Assembly (NCBI GenBank): GCA_016202545.1
Contig: JACQON010000007.1
Span: 1-64,000, forward strand
Reading direction: 5' to 3'
DNA length: 64,000 nt
Source: Chloroflexota bacterium
GTDB taxonomy: Bacteria > Chloroflexota > Dehalococcoidia > Dehalococcoidales > JACQON01
This document shows, piece by piece, positions 18,198-26,780 of the stretch (its first letter is position 1; every line of letters begins with the position of its first letter). The notes below the pieces were generated by a model that saw only the letters and a list, made by a program, of their open reading frames with translations, searched no databases and was not told the origin of the DNA. The translations under genes were made by a program, and so were the position numbers.

Positions 18198-19373
18198 ATG
18201 AAGTTATCGCAGCGGGCTGAGAGCTTGCCACCTTACCTGTTTGTTGAAATCAGCAGGAAAATCGCCGAGAAAAAGGCCAGGGGTGAAGAAGTCATCAGCT
18301 TCGCAATCGGCGACCCGGATATTCCCACGCCGCCGCATGTTATTGAGAGGCTGTGCCAGGCGGCGCGTGACCCGGCCAATCACCGCTATCCGGAGACAGA
18401 GGGGCTATCGGCGCTGCGCCAGGCCATAGCCGGATGGTACCAGCGGCGGTTTGGCATCGCCTTTGACCCTGGTACAGAGGTATTGCCCCTCATTGGCTCG
18501 AAGGAGGGCATTGCCCATATCGCCTTGTGCTTAATTGACCCTGGAGATGTCGCCCTGGTGCCCGACCCGGGATATCCTGTCTATTCAATAGGCACCAGCC
18601 TCGTCGGCGGTGAGCCGTATCTCATGCCTCTGGTCGAGAAAAATGGCTTTCTGCCCGACCTGGATGCTATACCATCGGCCATATTGAGGCGGGCCAGGCT
18701 CCTGTGGATAAACTACCCCAACAACCCCACCGCCGCCGTAGCTGACCTCGACTTCTTCACCCGGGTGGCGCAGTTTGCCCGGCGGCACCATCTGGCTGTC
18801 TGCCATGATGGCCCGTATTCAGAGGTGGCCTTCGATGGTTACCGGCCGGTCAGCTTCCTGCAGGCAGAGGGGGCCAGGGATGTCGGGGTGGAGTTTCACT
18901 CCCTGTCCAAAAGCTACAACATGACCGGATGGCGGATAGGCATGGTGGTCGGCAACGCCACCCTCGTGGACGCCCTGAAAAGGGTTAAATCAAACCTGGA
19001 CTCTGGGATTCCGCAGGCTATCCAGTATGCTGCCATCGAGGCCCTTCACGGGCCTCAGGACTGTATCCCGGAGCATAATGCCGTCTATCAAAGGCGGCGC
19101 GACCTCATCATTGAGACCTTGAATCGCATCGGGATTGAGGCCAGGCCGCCGAAGGCAAGCCTGTATGTCTGGGCCAGGGTCCCTGAGGGCTATACCTCTG
19201 CCGGTTTCGCCACCGAGTTGCTGGATAAGGTGGGAGTGGTAGTTACCCCGGGGACAGGCTATGGCAAGCAGGGCGAGGGCTACATACGGCTGTCCCTGAC
19301 CATCCCGGATACGGCGCTGGAAAAGGGGCTGTCACGCCTGGCAAAGTGGCGCGGCACCGGCAGCTTTCGCTGA
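18198..19373 (+). CDS. dapL: LL-diaminopimelate aminotransferase (class I aminotransferase)
   Basis: A PLP enzyme expected to make LL-diaminopimelate directly from tetrahydrodipicolinate, the shortcut used by Chloroflexota, cyanobacteria and some archaea. The N-terminus [20 protein letters not shown] is characteristic of the DapL/aspartate aminotransferase group. The PLP Lys lies in [14 protein letters not shown], and substrate and phosphate contacts in [11 protein letters not shown] start at ATG 18198, six bases after the dapF stop; the longer ORF at 18114 would run back through dapF. Adjacency to dapF supports the DapL rather than the general AspAT reading. Confidence 0.9.
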   Translation: MKLSQRAESLPPYLFVEISRKIAEKKARGEEVISFAIGDPDIPTPPHVIERLCQAARDPANHRYPETEGLSALRQAIAGWYQRRFGIAFDPGTEVLPLIGSKEGIAHIALCLIDPGDVALVPDPGYPVYSIGTSLVGGEPYLMPLVEKNGFLPDLDAIPSAILRRARLLWINYPNNPTAAVADLDFFTRVAQFARRHHLAVCHDGPYSEVAFDGYRPVSFLQAEGARDVGVEFHSLSKSYNMTGWRIGMVVGNATLVDALKRVKSNLDSGIPQAIQYAAIEALHGPQDCIPEHNAVYQRRRDLIIETLNRIGIEARPPKASLYVWARVPEGYTSAGFATELLDKVGVVVTPGTGYGKQGEGYIRLSLTIPDTALEKGLSRLAKWRGTGSFR

Positions 19374-19430
19374 GCGGGGGGGGATGCCCGGATACAAGCG
19401 ATAAGTCGTCATAAGCATAAGAAGGATACC

Positions 19431-20609
19431 ATCGCTAGAGGAACGGTTCTTACTAAATCATCTCCTGAGCGGGCGTTTCTTGCGGCTGTAGCCGCCAGAG
19501 GCGGCGCCGATGCCTGGTCAGCGGATGACTCCATAGACGAGCTGGCCCAGCTGGCAAGTACCGCCGGAGCTACTGTGGTCGGCAAGATTGTCCAGCGGCT
19601 GCCCCAGCCGTCAAAAGCGCATTACCTGGGCAAAGGTAAGCTGGAGGAACTCCTTTCCCTGAAGGATAGCCTGGACTATGACGTGGTCATCTTCGACGAT
19701 GACCTTTCACCGCTTCAGCAGCGGAATTTAGAGGATGTCCTCCAGGTAAAGGTAATCGACCGCACTGCCCTGATACTGGATGTCTTCGCCAAACGGGCTC
19801 GCACCCGCGAGGGCCAGTTGCAGGTAGAACTGGCCCAGCATGAATACCTTTTCCCCCGGCTTGCTGGCCAGTGGAGTCACCTGGATAGGCTCGGCGGCGG
19901 CATTGGCACCCGCGGTCCCGGCGAATCCCAGCTTGAAACCGATAAACGCCTTATCCGGCGCCGGATAACCCGCTTGGGGGAACAGATTGAGGCAATGCGA
20001 AAACACCGCGCGCTGTACCGCCGGCAGCGGGGAAAGAGCGGTATCCCTTTAGTAGCATTGGTCGGCTATACCAACACCGGCAAAAGCACCCTGATAAATG
20101 CCCTGGGCCGGGCGGATGTGCTGGTAGAGGACAAGCTGTTCGCCACCTTGGACCCTACCACCCGGCGCTTAAAGCTTCCTGACAAACGGGTGGTACTGCT
20201 CTCGGATACCGTTGGCTTTATCCGCAAGCTGCCGCCCACCATTGTGACCGCGTTCCGGGCGACCCTTGAGGAGCTGGACGAAGCTGCTGTGCTCCTCCAT
20301 GTGGTAGACCTCTCGGCGCGTAATGCCGCCGAGCAATGCCACACTGTGGAGGATGTCCTCGCTGACCTCAACCTGCTGGACAAGCCCAGGATTACGGCGC
20401 TGAATAAAATTGACTTGCTGCTGGATACGAGCCGCGCCTGGGAGGAGGAAACTGCCATTGAGTACCTCTCTGGGCGGTGCACCGGTGATGATACCGTGCT
20501 TATCTCAGCGACCAGGGGGTGGGGGCTGAACAAGCTGCTGGAGACAATCAACCATGTGCTTTCCAGTAGTGACCGGCGCTCCCTGCCAGCTCGACAAAAA
20601 GATATATAG
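19431..20609 (+). CDS. hflX: Ribosome-associated GTPase HflX, probable AUC start
   Basis: A translational GTPase-like factor that splits stalled or hibernating ribosomes. It contains the HflX N-terminal domain (AHYLGKGKLEEL), the linker GGIGTRGPGESQLETDKR, and the G domain with GYTNTGKSTLINAL (G1), DTVGFIRKLP (G3) and NKIDLL (G4). The ORF track starts at GTG 19575, but the frame upstream encodes ERAFLAAVAARGG and DSIDELAQLASTAGA, the conserved HflX beginning, with no stop and no ATG, GTG or TTG. AAGAAGGA lies just before ATC 19431, so I propose an AUC start (392 aa); an upstream indel is the alternative. The following gene begins one base after the stop. Confidence 0.87.
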   Translation: MARGTVLTKSSPERAFLAAVAARGGADAWSADDSIDELAQLASTAGATVVGKIVQRLPQPSKAHYLGKGKLEELLSLKDSLDYDVVIFDDDLSPLQQRNLEDVLQVKVIDRTALILDVFAKRARTREGQLQVELAQHEYLFPRLAGQWSHLDRLGGGIGTRGPGESQLETDKRLIRRRITRLGEQIEAMRKHRALYRRQRGKSGIPLVALVGYTNTGKSTLINALGRADVLVEDKLFATLDPTTRRLKLPDKRVVLLSDTVGFIRKLPPTIVTAFRATLEELDEAAVLLHVVDLSARNAAEQCHTVEDVLADLNLLDKPRITALNKIDLLLDTSRAWEEETAIEYLSGRCTGDDTVLISATRGWGLNKLLETINHVLSSSDRRSLPARQKDI

Positions 20610-21512
20610 ATGCAGATAGGACTGGTATTCGCTATTCTGGCGGCAATATCCTACGCCGCCGCTGGCGTCTTTCTCAGGAGGGGGGTATACCATACCGGAG
20701 AGGTTACCACCGCCGTCACCATCAGCGTGTTCGTCGGGGTGCCGTTCTTTGCCATTGCCACCTCTATCGACGGAGGCTGGGGCCAGCTCTGGTCTCTCTC
20801 CGGGCAACAGGTCTTGTTACTGGCCATGGCCGGCCTGGTGCACTTTATCGCCGGGCGACTGTTGAGCTTCAATGCTTACCGGCTTATAGGAGCAAATAAG
20901 ACCAGCCCGCTGTTGCAGACCACCCCGTTTTACACCCTCATCCTGGGGGTCATTCTATTGAACGAACCTCTGACTATCTATCTCATCTTTGGCGTCGGCA
21001 GCATCGTTACTGGAGCGCTGCTGGTGAGCACGGAGCGGAGGAGCGTGAGAGAGGCGGGGAAGGTGGCGGCCGGGGCGGAAGTTAAAGGCATCCTGGCCGC
21101 CTTGGGGGCCGCCATTTTTTGGGGCATTTCGCCGATACTCATCAGGCCGGTGATGCAGGAGTTCGGGTCTGCGCCTGCTGCCGCTCTGGTCTCCTATACC
21201 GCCGCCTCCGTGGCTATGGCCTTCTACCTCTTCAATGGCAACCACAGAAGGCAGCTTGCCCGCATCGGCTTCTCCGTCCCTTTGCTTGCCATCATCGGCT
21301 CTGGACTGCTCAACAGCCTGGCCCATTTATTCAATTTTGCTGCCCTCGGCCACAGCCCGGCCAGCTTGGTCACATCGCTTACCAGCACCAGCATACTCTT
21401 TGTGCTTATTTTTTCCTTCCTGCTCAACCGCAGCATCGAGGTATTCACTCCCAGGATTATCATGGGAATGGCGGCCACCGTGGCCGGCAGCTTCCTCATC
21501 TTCTATTTCTAG
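20610..21512 (+). CDS. DMT superfamily transporter (EamA family)
   Basis: An inner-membrane protein of 300 aa with ten predicted helices arranged as two EamA repeats (about residues 1-135 and 150-300). Helix-end motifs typical of the family are visible in LLQTTPFYTLILGVILLNEP and its second-half counterpart HSPASLVTSLTSTSILFVLI. These proteins export or import small metabolites, and the substrate is unknown. Its ATG follows the hflX TAG directly, so the two genes are translationally coupled. It is the last gene of the plus-strand operon. Confidence 0.88.
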   Translation: MQIGLVFAILAAISYAAAGVFLRRGVYHTGEVTTAVTISVFVGVPFFAIATSIDGGWGQLWSLSGQQVLLLAMAGLVHFIAGRLLSFNAYRLIGANKTSPLLQTTPFYTLILGVILLNEPLTIYLIFGVGSIVTGALLVSTERRSVREAGKVAAGAEVKGILAALGAAIFWGISPILIRPVMQEFGSAPAAALVSYTAASVAMAFYLFNGNHRRQLARIGFSVPLLAIIGSGLLNSLAHLFNFAALGHSPASLVTSLTSTSILFVLIFSFLLNRSIEVFTPRIIMGMAATVAGSFLIFYF

Positions 21513-21577
21513 CACTCGCCATTGAGGGGGCGGCACTTGCTGCGCTTCGGCAGGCGGCGCCGTAGCCTGACAATAGG

Positions 21578-22951
21578 CTAGCCCTTATTTTGCCACGCCG
21601 CGCGGAAATCGTATTTGTTCAGGCTGGACCTGATGGCGTCAATCGTCTTCTCGATGTCCTGTTCAGTGTGGGCGAAGGACAGGATGAAATTGAATATCGC
21701 GGGAGATACGAAGACGCCTTCAGGAATTATGCTCAGCAGAAACAGGCTGGATACCGTCTGGTCAAGGGTGCAATAGGTCTCGAAGCTGGGTTCCAGGTCG
21801 GTCGGCCATACTCTGAATATCGGCCCCTGACGGTTTATGTGACAGGGCGTGTCGTTTTCCCTGAACGCCCTTTCGATGCCGGCAGCCAGCTTTCCGCTTA
21901 GCTGGTCGAGCTTCCGGTAACCGCCATGTTTGTTGAACTCCTTAAGCGTTTTCATGGTGGCTATGGCCGCAGCCAGGCCCTCGGTACAGTCGTTGTAGGT
22001 CCCTGACTGAAAGACTCCCTTGTGAGCGTGCGGCCCTCCGGCAATGGCTTTCATTACCTCCTCTTTCCCGGCCAGTGCCGCCAGCTTTCCCCCTCCGGCT
22101 ATGGCTTTGGCGAAGACGGCAAGGTCAGCAGTCACGCCGTAGTATTCCTGGGCGCCGCCGTACGCTATCCTGAAGCCAGTCAGCACCTCGTCAAATATCA
22201 GGACCACGCCGCGCTCTTTGGTCAGTCGCCGCAGTTCTTTGACGTATTCGGCGGACGCTGGCCATATGCCGCCCATGTTCATCTGCGGGTCGAAGAGTAC
22301 CCCGGCGATGTCGTTGTCTTCATTGAGTTTGCGTCTGACGGCGTCTATGTCGTTATATTTTAGCAGGACGGTGTTTTGCAGGTGCTCCGGGGGAATGCCG
22401 TCAGAAGTTGGCCCGGGCGTCATATTGGACGTGGCCACCAGGAACTGGTCATCCTGGCCGTGATAGTGGCCGTAGAACTTGATTATCTTCTTTTTCCCGG
22501 TAGCCCCCCGGGCGACTCTGACCGCGCTCAGCAGCGCCTCGGTGCCGCTGTTCAGGAATCTCACTCGCTCAGCGCACGGAGATGCCTCTTGCAGCAGTTC
22601 AGCGCACTCAATTACCAGGTCTGGATTGTAGAGGAGCGAGCCGCGTCGGCCCAATTCCCTGGTCACCGCTTCGATGATTGCGGGATGACAATGGCCCAGA
22701 ATCAGAGGGCCCGCGGTCATGCGGCAGTCTATGTACTCGTTTTCATCGACGTCATAGGTCTTACTTCCCTTGGCGTGGCTCATATATAGCGGGTAGGGGT
22801 CAAAGCTCCTGCCGCTGCCGGCGACGCCGCCGAGCAGGCTTTTGGACGCCCTTTCATATAGCCGCTTGGATGTCGGCGTCTTTTTCGTGTAGGTATCAAA
22901 CACCTTCTGACGCAGCTCCACCAGCTTTTCCTGATTTACAGTTACTTTCAT
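21578..22951 (-). CDS. Class III aminotransferase, glutamate-1-semialdehyde aminomutase-like
   Basis: A PLP-dependent fold-type I enzyme of 457 aa. Motifs include NSGTEALLSAVRVARGATG (PLP phosphate site), LIFDEVLTGFRIAYGG (Asp contacting the pyridine N) and AVFAKAIAGGGKLAALAG with the Schiff-base Lys. The overall pattern resembles HemL, but no other tetrapyrrole gene is nearby and the N-terminus (TPTSKRLYERASKSL) is that of the broader aspartate-aminotransferase-family group often found in catabolic clusters. I therefore do not assign hemL. AAAGGAGG precedes the start. It lies 59 bp downstream of a molybdopterin oxidoreductase on the same strand and may share its transcript. Confidence 0.85.
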   Translation of the reverse strand: MKVTVNQEKLVELRQKVFDTYTKKTPTSKRLYERASKSLLGGVAGSGRSFDPYPLYMSHAKGSKTYDVDENEYIDCRMTAGPLILGHCHPAIIEAVTRELGRRGSLLYNPDLVIECAELLQEASPCAERVRFLNSGTEALLSAVRVARGATGKKKIIKFYGHYHGQDDQFLVATSNMTPGPTSDGIPPEHLQNTVLLKYNDIDAVRRKLNEDNDIAGVLFDPQMNMGGIWPASAEYVKELRRLTKERGVVLIFDEVLTGFRIAYGGAQEYYGVTADLAVFAKAIAGGGKLAALAGKEEVMKAIAGGPHAHKGVFQSGTYNDCTEGLAAAIATMKTLKEFNKHGGYRKLDQLSGKLAAGIERAFRENDTPCHINRQGPIFRVWPTDLEPSFETYCTLDQTVSSLFLLSIIPEGVFVSPAIFNFILSFAHTEQDIEKTIDAIRSSLNKYDFRAAWQNKG

Positions 22952-23010
22952 AATCCCTCCTTTTAAAGACTCTCGGTCGACTTTGCAGATTGCTCGGCCT
23001 TGCAGCTCGC

Positions 23011-25623
23011 TCAGGCTGACGGCTCCGCCTTGTATATTTTCACTCTGACCCCGTTCTCTATGTTCAAGCAGACGGGGTCAACGTGCTCCAGGTCTATCTC
23101 TATCAAGTCGCTCATGAGCGGCCCCTGTCGCTTCGGCAGACGCTGTCCCCCTTTAGCCCATCTTCCCATGCCCTTCAGCATGCTGAGGCACCGGGGGTGT
23201 ATACCCTCTATGGTGTGGACAGTCCCCTTCATCCTGTTGCCGTGGTCGTTTTCCAGGTATACGGTGTCTCCATCCTTTATCCCCTTCCGGCTGGCCGTAC
23301 CGGCATTCATCAGGATGTGGTGAAGGTAAATGCTGGTCTCGCTCACCTCGGCTACCCAGGGGATATTGACTGTCCATCCGCCCGCCTGGAGTACGTCCGT
23401 GAACGAGCTCAGGTAGAGGTCGTACTCGTCTTTCGCCTTGTGCGTCACCGTGGGGAACCAGCTTATCAGCGGCGTGTACTGCTCCCAGTCCAGCTTGACG
23501 CCCCTCGGCTGGCAGATTGCCATCACCGATTGCTTAAGCGGGACCATGTACTCAAGGTACACCTGGGCCCTGGCATCCACGAACCATCTCCAGTAGACCT
23601 CCTCCACCTTTTTGGGCCAGCTTATGAAGCCGTGCTCCTTGAACCACTCCAGGCCATGTTCCTGGCCGAACCTCTGCTTCAGTATGCGGTCAACCAGCTC
23701 CGGCCAGGTGCTCCTGTCAGCGGGGTCGAAGAGGTCGGGAGCGCCAACCCAGCGGCAGTAGTTGTAGTTCCACGATTGGTTCCACCCCTGCCTTATGCCC
23801 AGCCTGTCGACAAGCTCAAGGCAAATGTCTACTGCCGACCTCCTCTCATACTGCGGGGCCACCGCTGGCTGCTGTAGATGGTAGGTATTGGCGCGCGAGA
23901 TGCCAACCGACCAGGAGTAAGAGCCTATCTCTGCCGCCAGGAACGATGGCTCAGCCTCCAGGGCATGGGTCTCCGGCAGGACTATATCGGCGAAGCCCTC
24001 GGTGGTCTCATTCTGGTAGATTTCGATGGCCACCATGAAGACGTTTTTGAGGAATGCCTCCACCGTCCTGGGGTTGCCGACATTCATGATGAGGTTGCAG
24101 CCGCCGCCGAACAGGAACTCTATCTGGTAGTTCACCTCCAGCTTCTGGCGTAGCTCCTCACTATCTTTGCCGAAGGGCCACGGTGAGAAGCCGGAGCAAC
24201 TCGGGAAAAGCTCAAGCAGAAGCGGCGAAGTGGGCAAATGCGCTTCGGTATGAGGGTGTTCCACGAAACCGGGCCCAATCTCAGAGGAGATAAGCCCGTC
24301 CTCGCCGGTGACAGGCCCCCGTCTGGGAATGCCGGTCTCGGGATAGCCCAGGCCTCTGCCCTGCGTCAGGCCGACGGTGCCGCCGGGCACATCGCAGGCA
24401 CCTACCAGGGAGCTGAGCAGGAGCTGGGCCCAGTAGGTATGAAAGCCGTTTGTATGTCCTGAAGCGCCGACATACATGCAAACGGCCACCGGCCGGTACG
24501 GCAGCTCGACACCTTGAATCTCAATGGTGCTGCCTATCCTGGCGTTCTCGCCGAACTCGGCGGCTATCCGCCTTATGGTGGCTGCCGGTACGGTGCTTAT
24601 CTCTGAAGCCCGCTCTGGCGTATATTGCTTGAGGTGCTCCCGCAGGGCGGCGAACGCCGGGCGGCATTTCACCCCGTTTACCTCGAAGCTCCCTTCCAGG
24701 GCAGGGTCGGCGACCGGCTGCTTCCAGTTCTTGGCCCTGCCATCGGCGGCGTCCCACATCAACGGCTCACCGCCATCGTCCCGGGCATAGCGGCCGTCTT
24801 CTTTTATCAGGTAGGGAGCGTTGGTCTTCTTCTTGAGGTACTCCCGGTCATATATGCCCAGCTCGTTGACCAGGACGTTGGCCATGGCCAGGCAGACGAT
24901 GCCGTCGGCGCCGGGCAGGATGGGCACCCACTCGATGGCCTTGCCGCCGGACAGGTGGCAGACCGGGTCGAAGGATACCGACCTCATGCCGCGGGCGACA
25001 GCGTCGGCTCTCAGCCTGACTGAGCCAGCCATGGCGTCGCTGGCACCGGCCGCCTGATTGGTGCCGAAGAATATGGCGTAGTTGCAGTACTCGTAGTCAG
25101 GGCAGGTGTTCCATGCCGAGTGGTTCATTCCCGCTGCCGGGTGAGTGGCATTGCCGCAATAAAGCCCGCATCCGCCACAGGTCCAGTTCTTGCTGCCAAA
25201 AGCCTGCAGGAACACGGTGGACATCACCGAGTAGTGGGCAGGCCACTGCGGGCGCTGCATACCGAAGAAGGTCATGAACTTATTTGGGTTCTCCTGGCGG
25301 ATTTTGCTGAGCCGGCCGATAATCTCATCCATGGCCTCGTCCCAGGAGATGCGCTGCCACTTGGGGTCGACGCCGATTCCCTTCTCCGGGTTGGTCCGTC
25401 TCACCGGGTAGTTGACCCGGTTGGGGTCATAGAGTACCTGAATCTGGGACATTGACTTGGCGCATAGCCCCCCTTTGGAGCCCCAGTCAGAGGCGGGGTC
25501 GCCCTCTATCTTCACCGCCACCCCGTCAACGACATGCACCCGCAGGCTACAGGCGGAGCCACATACGGTGCATACCGTTGGCACCCACCTGTCCTCTCTC
25601 ACTCTGGCGGTAGCTCTGGCCAT
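23011..25623 (-). CDS. Molybdopterin-dependent oxidoreductase, DMSO reductase family catalytic subunit
   Basis: An 870-aa bis-MGD enzyme. An N-terminal [4Fe-4S] motif is formed by CTVCGSACSLRV plus GGLCAKS, followed by the cofactor domains (WQRISWDEAMDEI, the QAAGASDA region, and FADIVLPETHALE) and a C-terminal molybdopterin-binding domain starting near LYLSSFTDV. No Tat signal is present, so it is probably cytoplasmic. No iron-sulfur or membrane partner gene adjoins, which recalls stand-alone members such as acetylene hydratase or hydroxytransferases, but the substrate is unknown. AAGGAG precedes ATG 25623. It needs the MobA-dependent cofactor; a mobA-like gene lies at 38 kb. Confidence 0.88.
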   Translation of the reverse strand: MARATARVREDRWVPTVCTVCGSACSLRVHVVDGVAVKIEGDPASDWGSKGGLCAKSMSQIQVLYDPNRVNYPVRRTNPEKGIGVDPKWQRISWDEAMDEIIGRLSKIRQENPNKFMTFFGMQRPQWPAHYSVMSTVFLQAFGSKNWTCGGCGLYCGNATHPAAGMNHSAWNTCPDYEYCNYAIFFGTNQAAGASDAMAGSVRLRADAVARGMRSVSFDPVCHLSGGKAIEWVPILPGADGIVCLAMANVLVNELGIYDREYLKKKTNAPYLIKEDGRYARDDGGEPLMWDAADGRAKNWKQPVADPALEGSFEVNGVKCRPAFAALREHLKQYTPERASEISTVPAATIRRIAAEFGENARIGSTIEIQGVELPYRPVAVCMYVGASGHTNGFHTYWAQLLLSSLVGACDVPGGTVGLTQGRGLGYPETGIPRRGPVTGEDGLISSEIGPGFVEHPHTEAHLPTSPLLLELFPSCSGFSPWPFGKDSEELRQKLEVNYQIEFLFGGGCNLIMNVGNPRTVEAFLKNVFMVAIEIYQNETTEGFADIVLPETHALEAEPSFLAAEIGSYSWSVGISRANTYHLQQPAVAPQYERRSAVDICLELVDRLGIRQGWNQSWNYNYCRWVGAPDLFDPADRSTWPELVDRILKQRFGQEHGLEWFKEHGFISWPKKVEEVYWRWFVDARAQVYLEYMVPLKQSVMAICQPRGVKLDWEQYTPLISWFPTVTHKAKDEYDLYLSSFTDVLQAGGWTVNIPWVAEVSETSIYLHHILMNAGTASRKGIKDGDTVYLENDHGNRMKGTVHTIEGIHPRCLSMLKGMGRWAKGGQRLPKRQGPLMSDLIEIDLEHVDPVCLNIENGVRVKIYKAEPSA

Positions 25624-25775
25624 AACTGCTCCTTTTCCATTTCTTATTGGGTTGCGTGGATAAATGTTTTGTCCAGCTTAAGGGGAATTATCTCTATTAT
25701 TATAACTGAGGCGTGCTTTTTGTCAACCTGGCGTATTCCCACACAATTCTGGTATATGAAAAGGCCTGACTGCCG

Positions 25776-25784
25776 TGCTATAAT
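25776..25784 (+). promoter_or_regulatory. Extended -10 promoter element
   Basis: TGCTATAAT matches a consensus extended -10 (TGn-TATAAT). No good -35 is visible at 17 bp, as is usual for extended -10 promoters. It would drive the flavoprotein gene about 140 bp downstream. Confidence 0.45.
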
Positions 25785-25840
25785 GCTATACCAACTGAAC
25801 CTGTCCGGTGATAATAGCCAAAAACGCTCTGTCCGCGGTG

Positions 25841-25861
25841 GGAGGTGATATATTAATGTAA
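25841..25861 (+). promoter_or_regulatory. Start-stop mini-ORF with strong Shine-Dalgarno in the leader
   Basis: GGAGGTGAT is followed at ideal spacing by ATG and directly by TAA (25856-25861). A ribosome would be loaded efficiently and then terminate after one codon, about 60 nt before the real start at 25923. Such start-stop elements can stall ribosomes or tune reinitiation. The arrangement is seen directly; the function is inferred. Confidence 0.45.
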
Positions 25862-25922
25862 ACGCATGTGGCGGCAGAATATCATGGTCTGGAAAAGTCG
25901 TTCTGGAAAGGAGTCTTTGCAG

Positions 25923-26690
25923 ATGAACAAAATCAGGATTCTGGGTATTGCAGGAAGCCCGAGACACGGGAATACCGAGGTTGGCGTAAAGGAAGCTCTG
26001 GCCGGAGCAGCAGAGCTGCCGGACGTGGAAACGGAATTCTACACCATGGCAGGCAAGAAGATAAACCCGTGCAGTTGCCCCGTTGCCTGGAGATGCTGGA
26101 CTGAGGGAACGCCGGAGAATCCCTGCCCGCGCTGGGGTAATGACGATGTGGCCCAACTGTACAAGAAGATGCAGACCTTTGATGGCTTCATCGTCGGCAG
26201 CCCGGTCTATATGGGCGGGGTTTCATCCCAGATTAAGGCGTTGTGGGACAGGCTGGCCCTCATCTGCTACCGTCGGATGACGTTGCGGAACAAAGTGGTC
26301 GGCGGCATTGCCATTGCCGCCTACAGGTCGGGCGGGCAGGAGCAGACCATACTGGAAATCTGGAAGATGGCGGTGGTGATAGACCTTATTCCCGTTGGTC
26401 CCGGCCCGGTAATGCAGGATAGGGTATGTATGTGGGGGGGAGCCCTGACCCATGAGTATGGCGCCCACAAATATGCCAGCGACTATCCCGTAGGCGCTGA
26501 AGAGGAGCTGACAGCGGTCGAGCAAGATGAGCCCGGCCTGTTGTCCTGCCGGATGACCGGGAGAAGGGTGGCAGAGGTGGCCAGGGTTGTGCAGGCCGGG
26601 TTCAGCGCGGTGCCGAGAGAGGCGACTTACTGGCCGGCGGGAGAAGCCGGTGGGTTCCCGGAAACCGACTGGAAGATAGTAACCGTTTAG
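25923..26690 (+). CDS. Flavodoxin-fold NAD(P)H-dependent FMN reductase / iron-sulfur flavoprotein-like
   Basis: A flavoprotein of the NADPH-dependent FMN reductase family. It opens with ILGIAGSPRHGNTE, the FMN phosphate loop, and contains DGFIVGSPVYMGGVSSQIKA, the second FMN contact. Between them lies a Cys-rich insert, CSCPVAWRCWTEGTPENPCP, in the position where iron-sulfur flavoproteins hold a cluster, although the spacing is not the textbook one. ATG 25923 is preferred (AAAGGAG upstream) to 25866, giving 255 aa. It is divergent from the molybdopterin oxidoreductase and ends at a clear terminator, so it is probably a single-gene unit. Confidence 0.8.
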   Translation: MNKIRILGIAGSPRHGNTEVGVKEALAGAAELPDVETEFYTMAGKKINPCSCPVAWRCWTEGTPENPCPRWGNDDVAQLYKKMQTFDGFIVGSPVYMGGVSSQIKALWDRLALICYRRMTLRNKVVGGIAIAAYRSGGQEQTILEIWKMAVVIDLIPVGPGPVMQDRVCMWGGALTHEYGAHKYASDYPVGAEEELTAVEQDEPGLLSCRMTGRRVAEVARVVQAGFSAVPREATYWPAGEAGGFPETDWKIVTV

Positions 26691-26746
26691 GACCGGCCAG
26701 GCATCTCTTCTACGGCAAAAAGCCAGGAGTTTGGAGCTTGAATAAG

Positions 26747-26778
26747 AGGCCCCAAGGGTGTCTGGAAGGGGCTTTTTT
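26747..26778 (+). terminator. Rho-independent terminator
   Basis: AGGCCCC pairs with GGGGCTT across a 14-nt loop, followed by a T-run. It closes the plus-strand flavoprotein transcript and sits just before the 3' end of the convergent lipoprotein gene. Confidence 0.75.
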
Positions 26779-26780
26779 GT

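Noticed and set aside
21578-22951. hemL (glutamate-1-semialdehyde aminomutase for haem synthesis)
   Set aside because: Family resemblance only; no other tetrapyrrole gene nearby and the group includes many catabolic aminotransferases.
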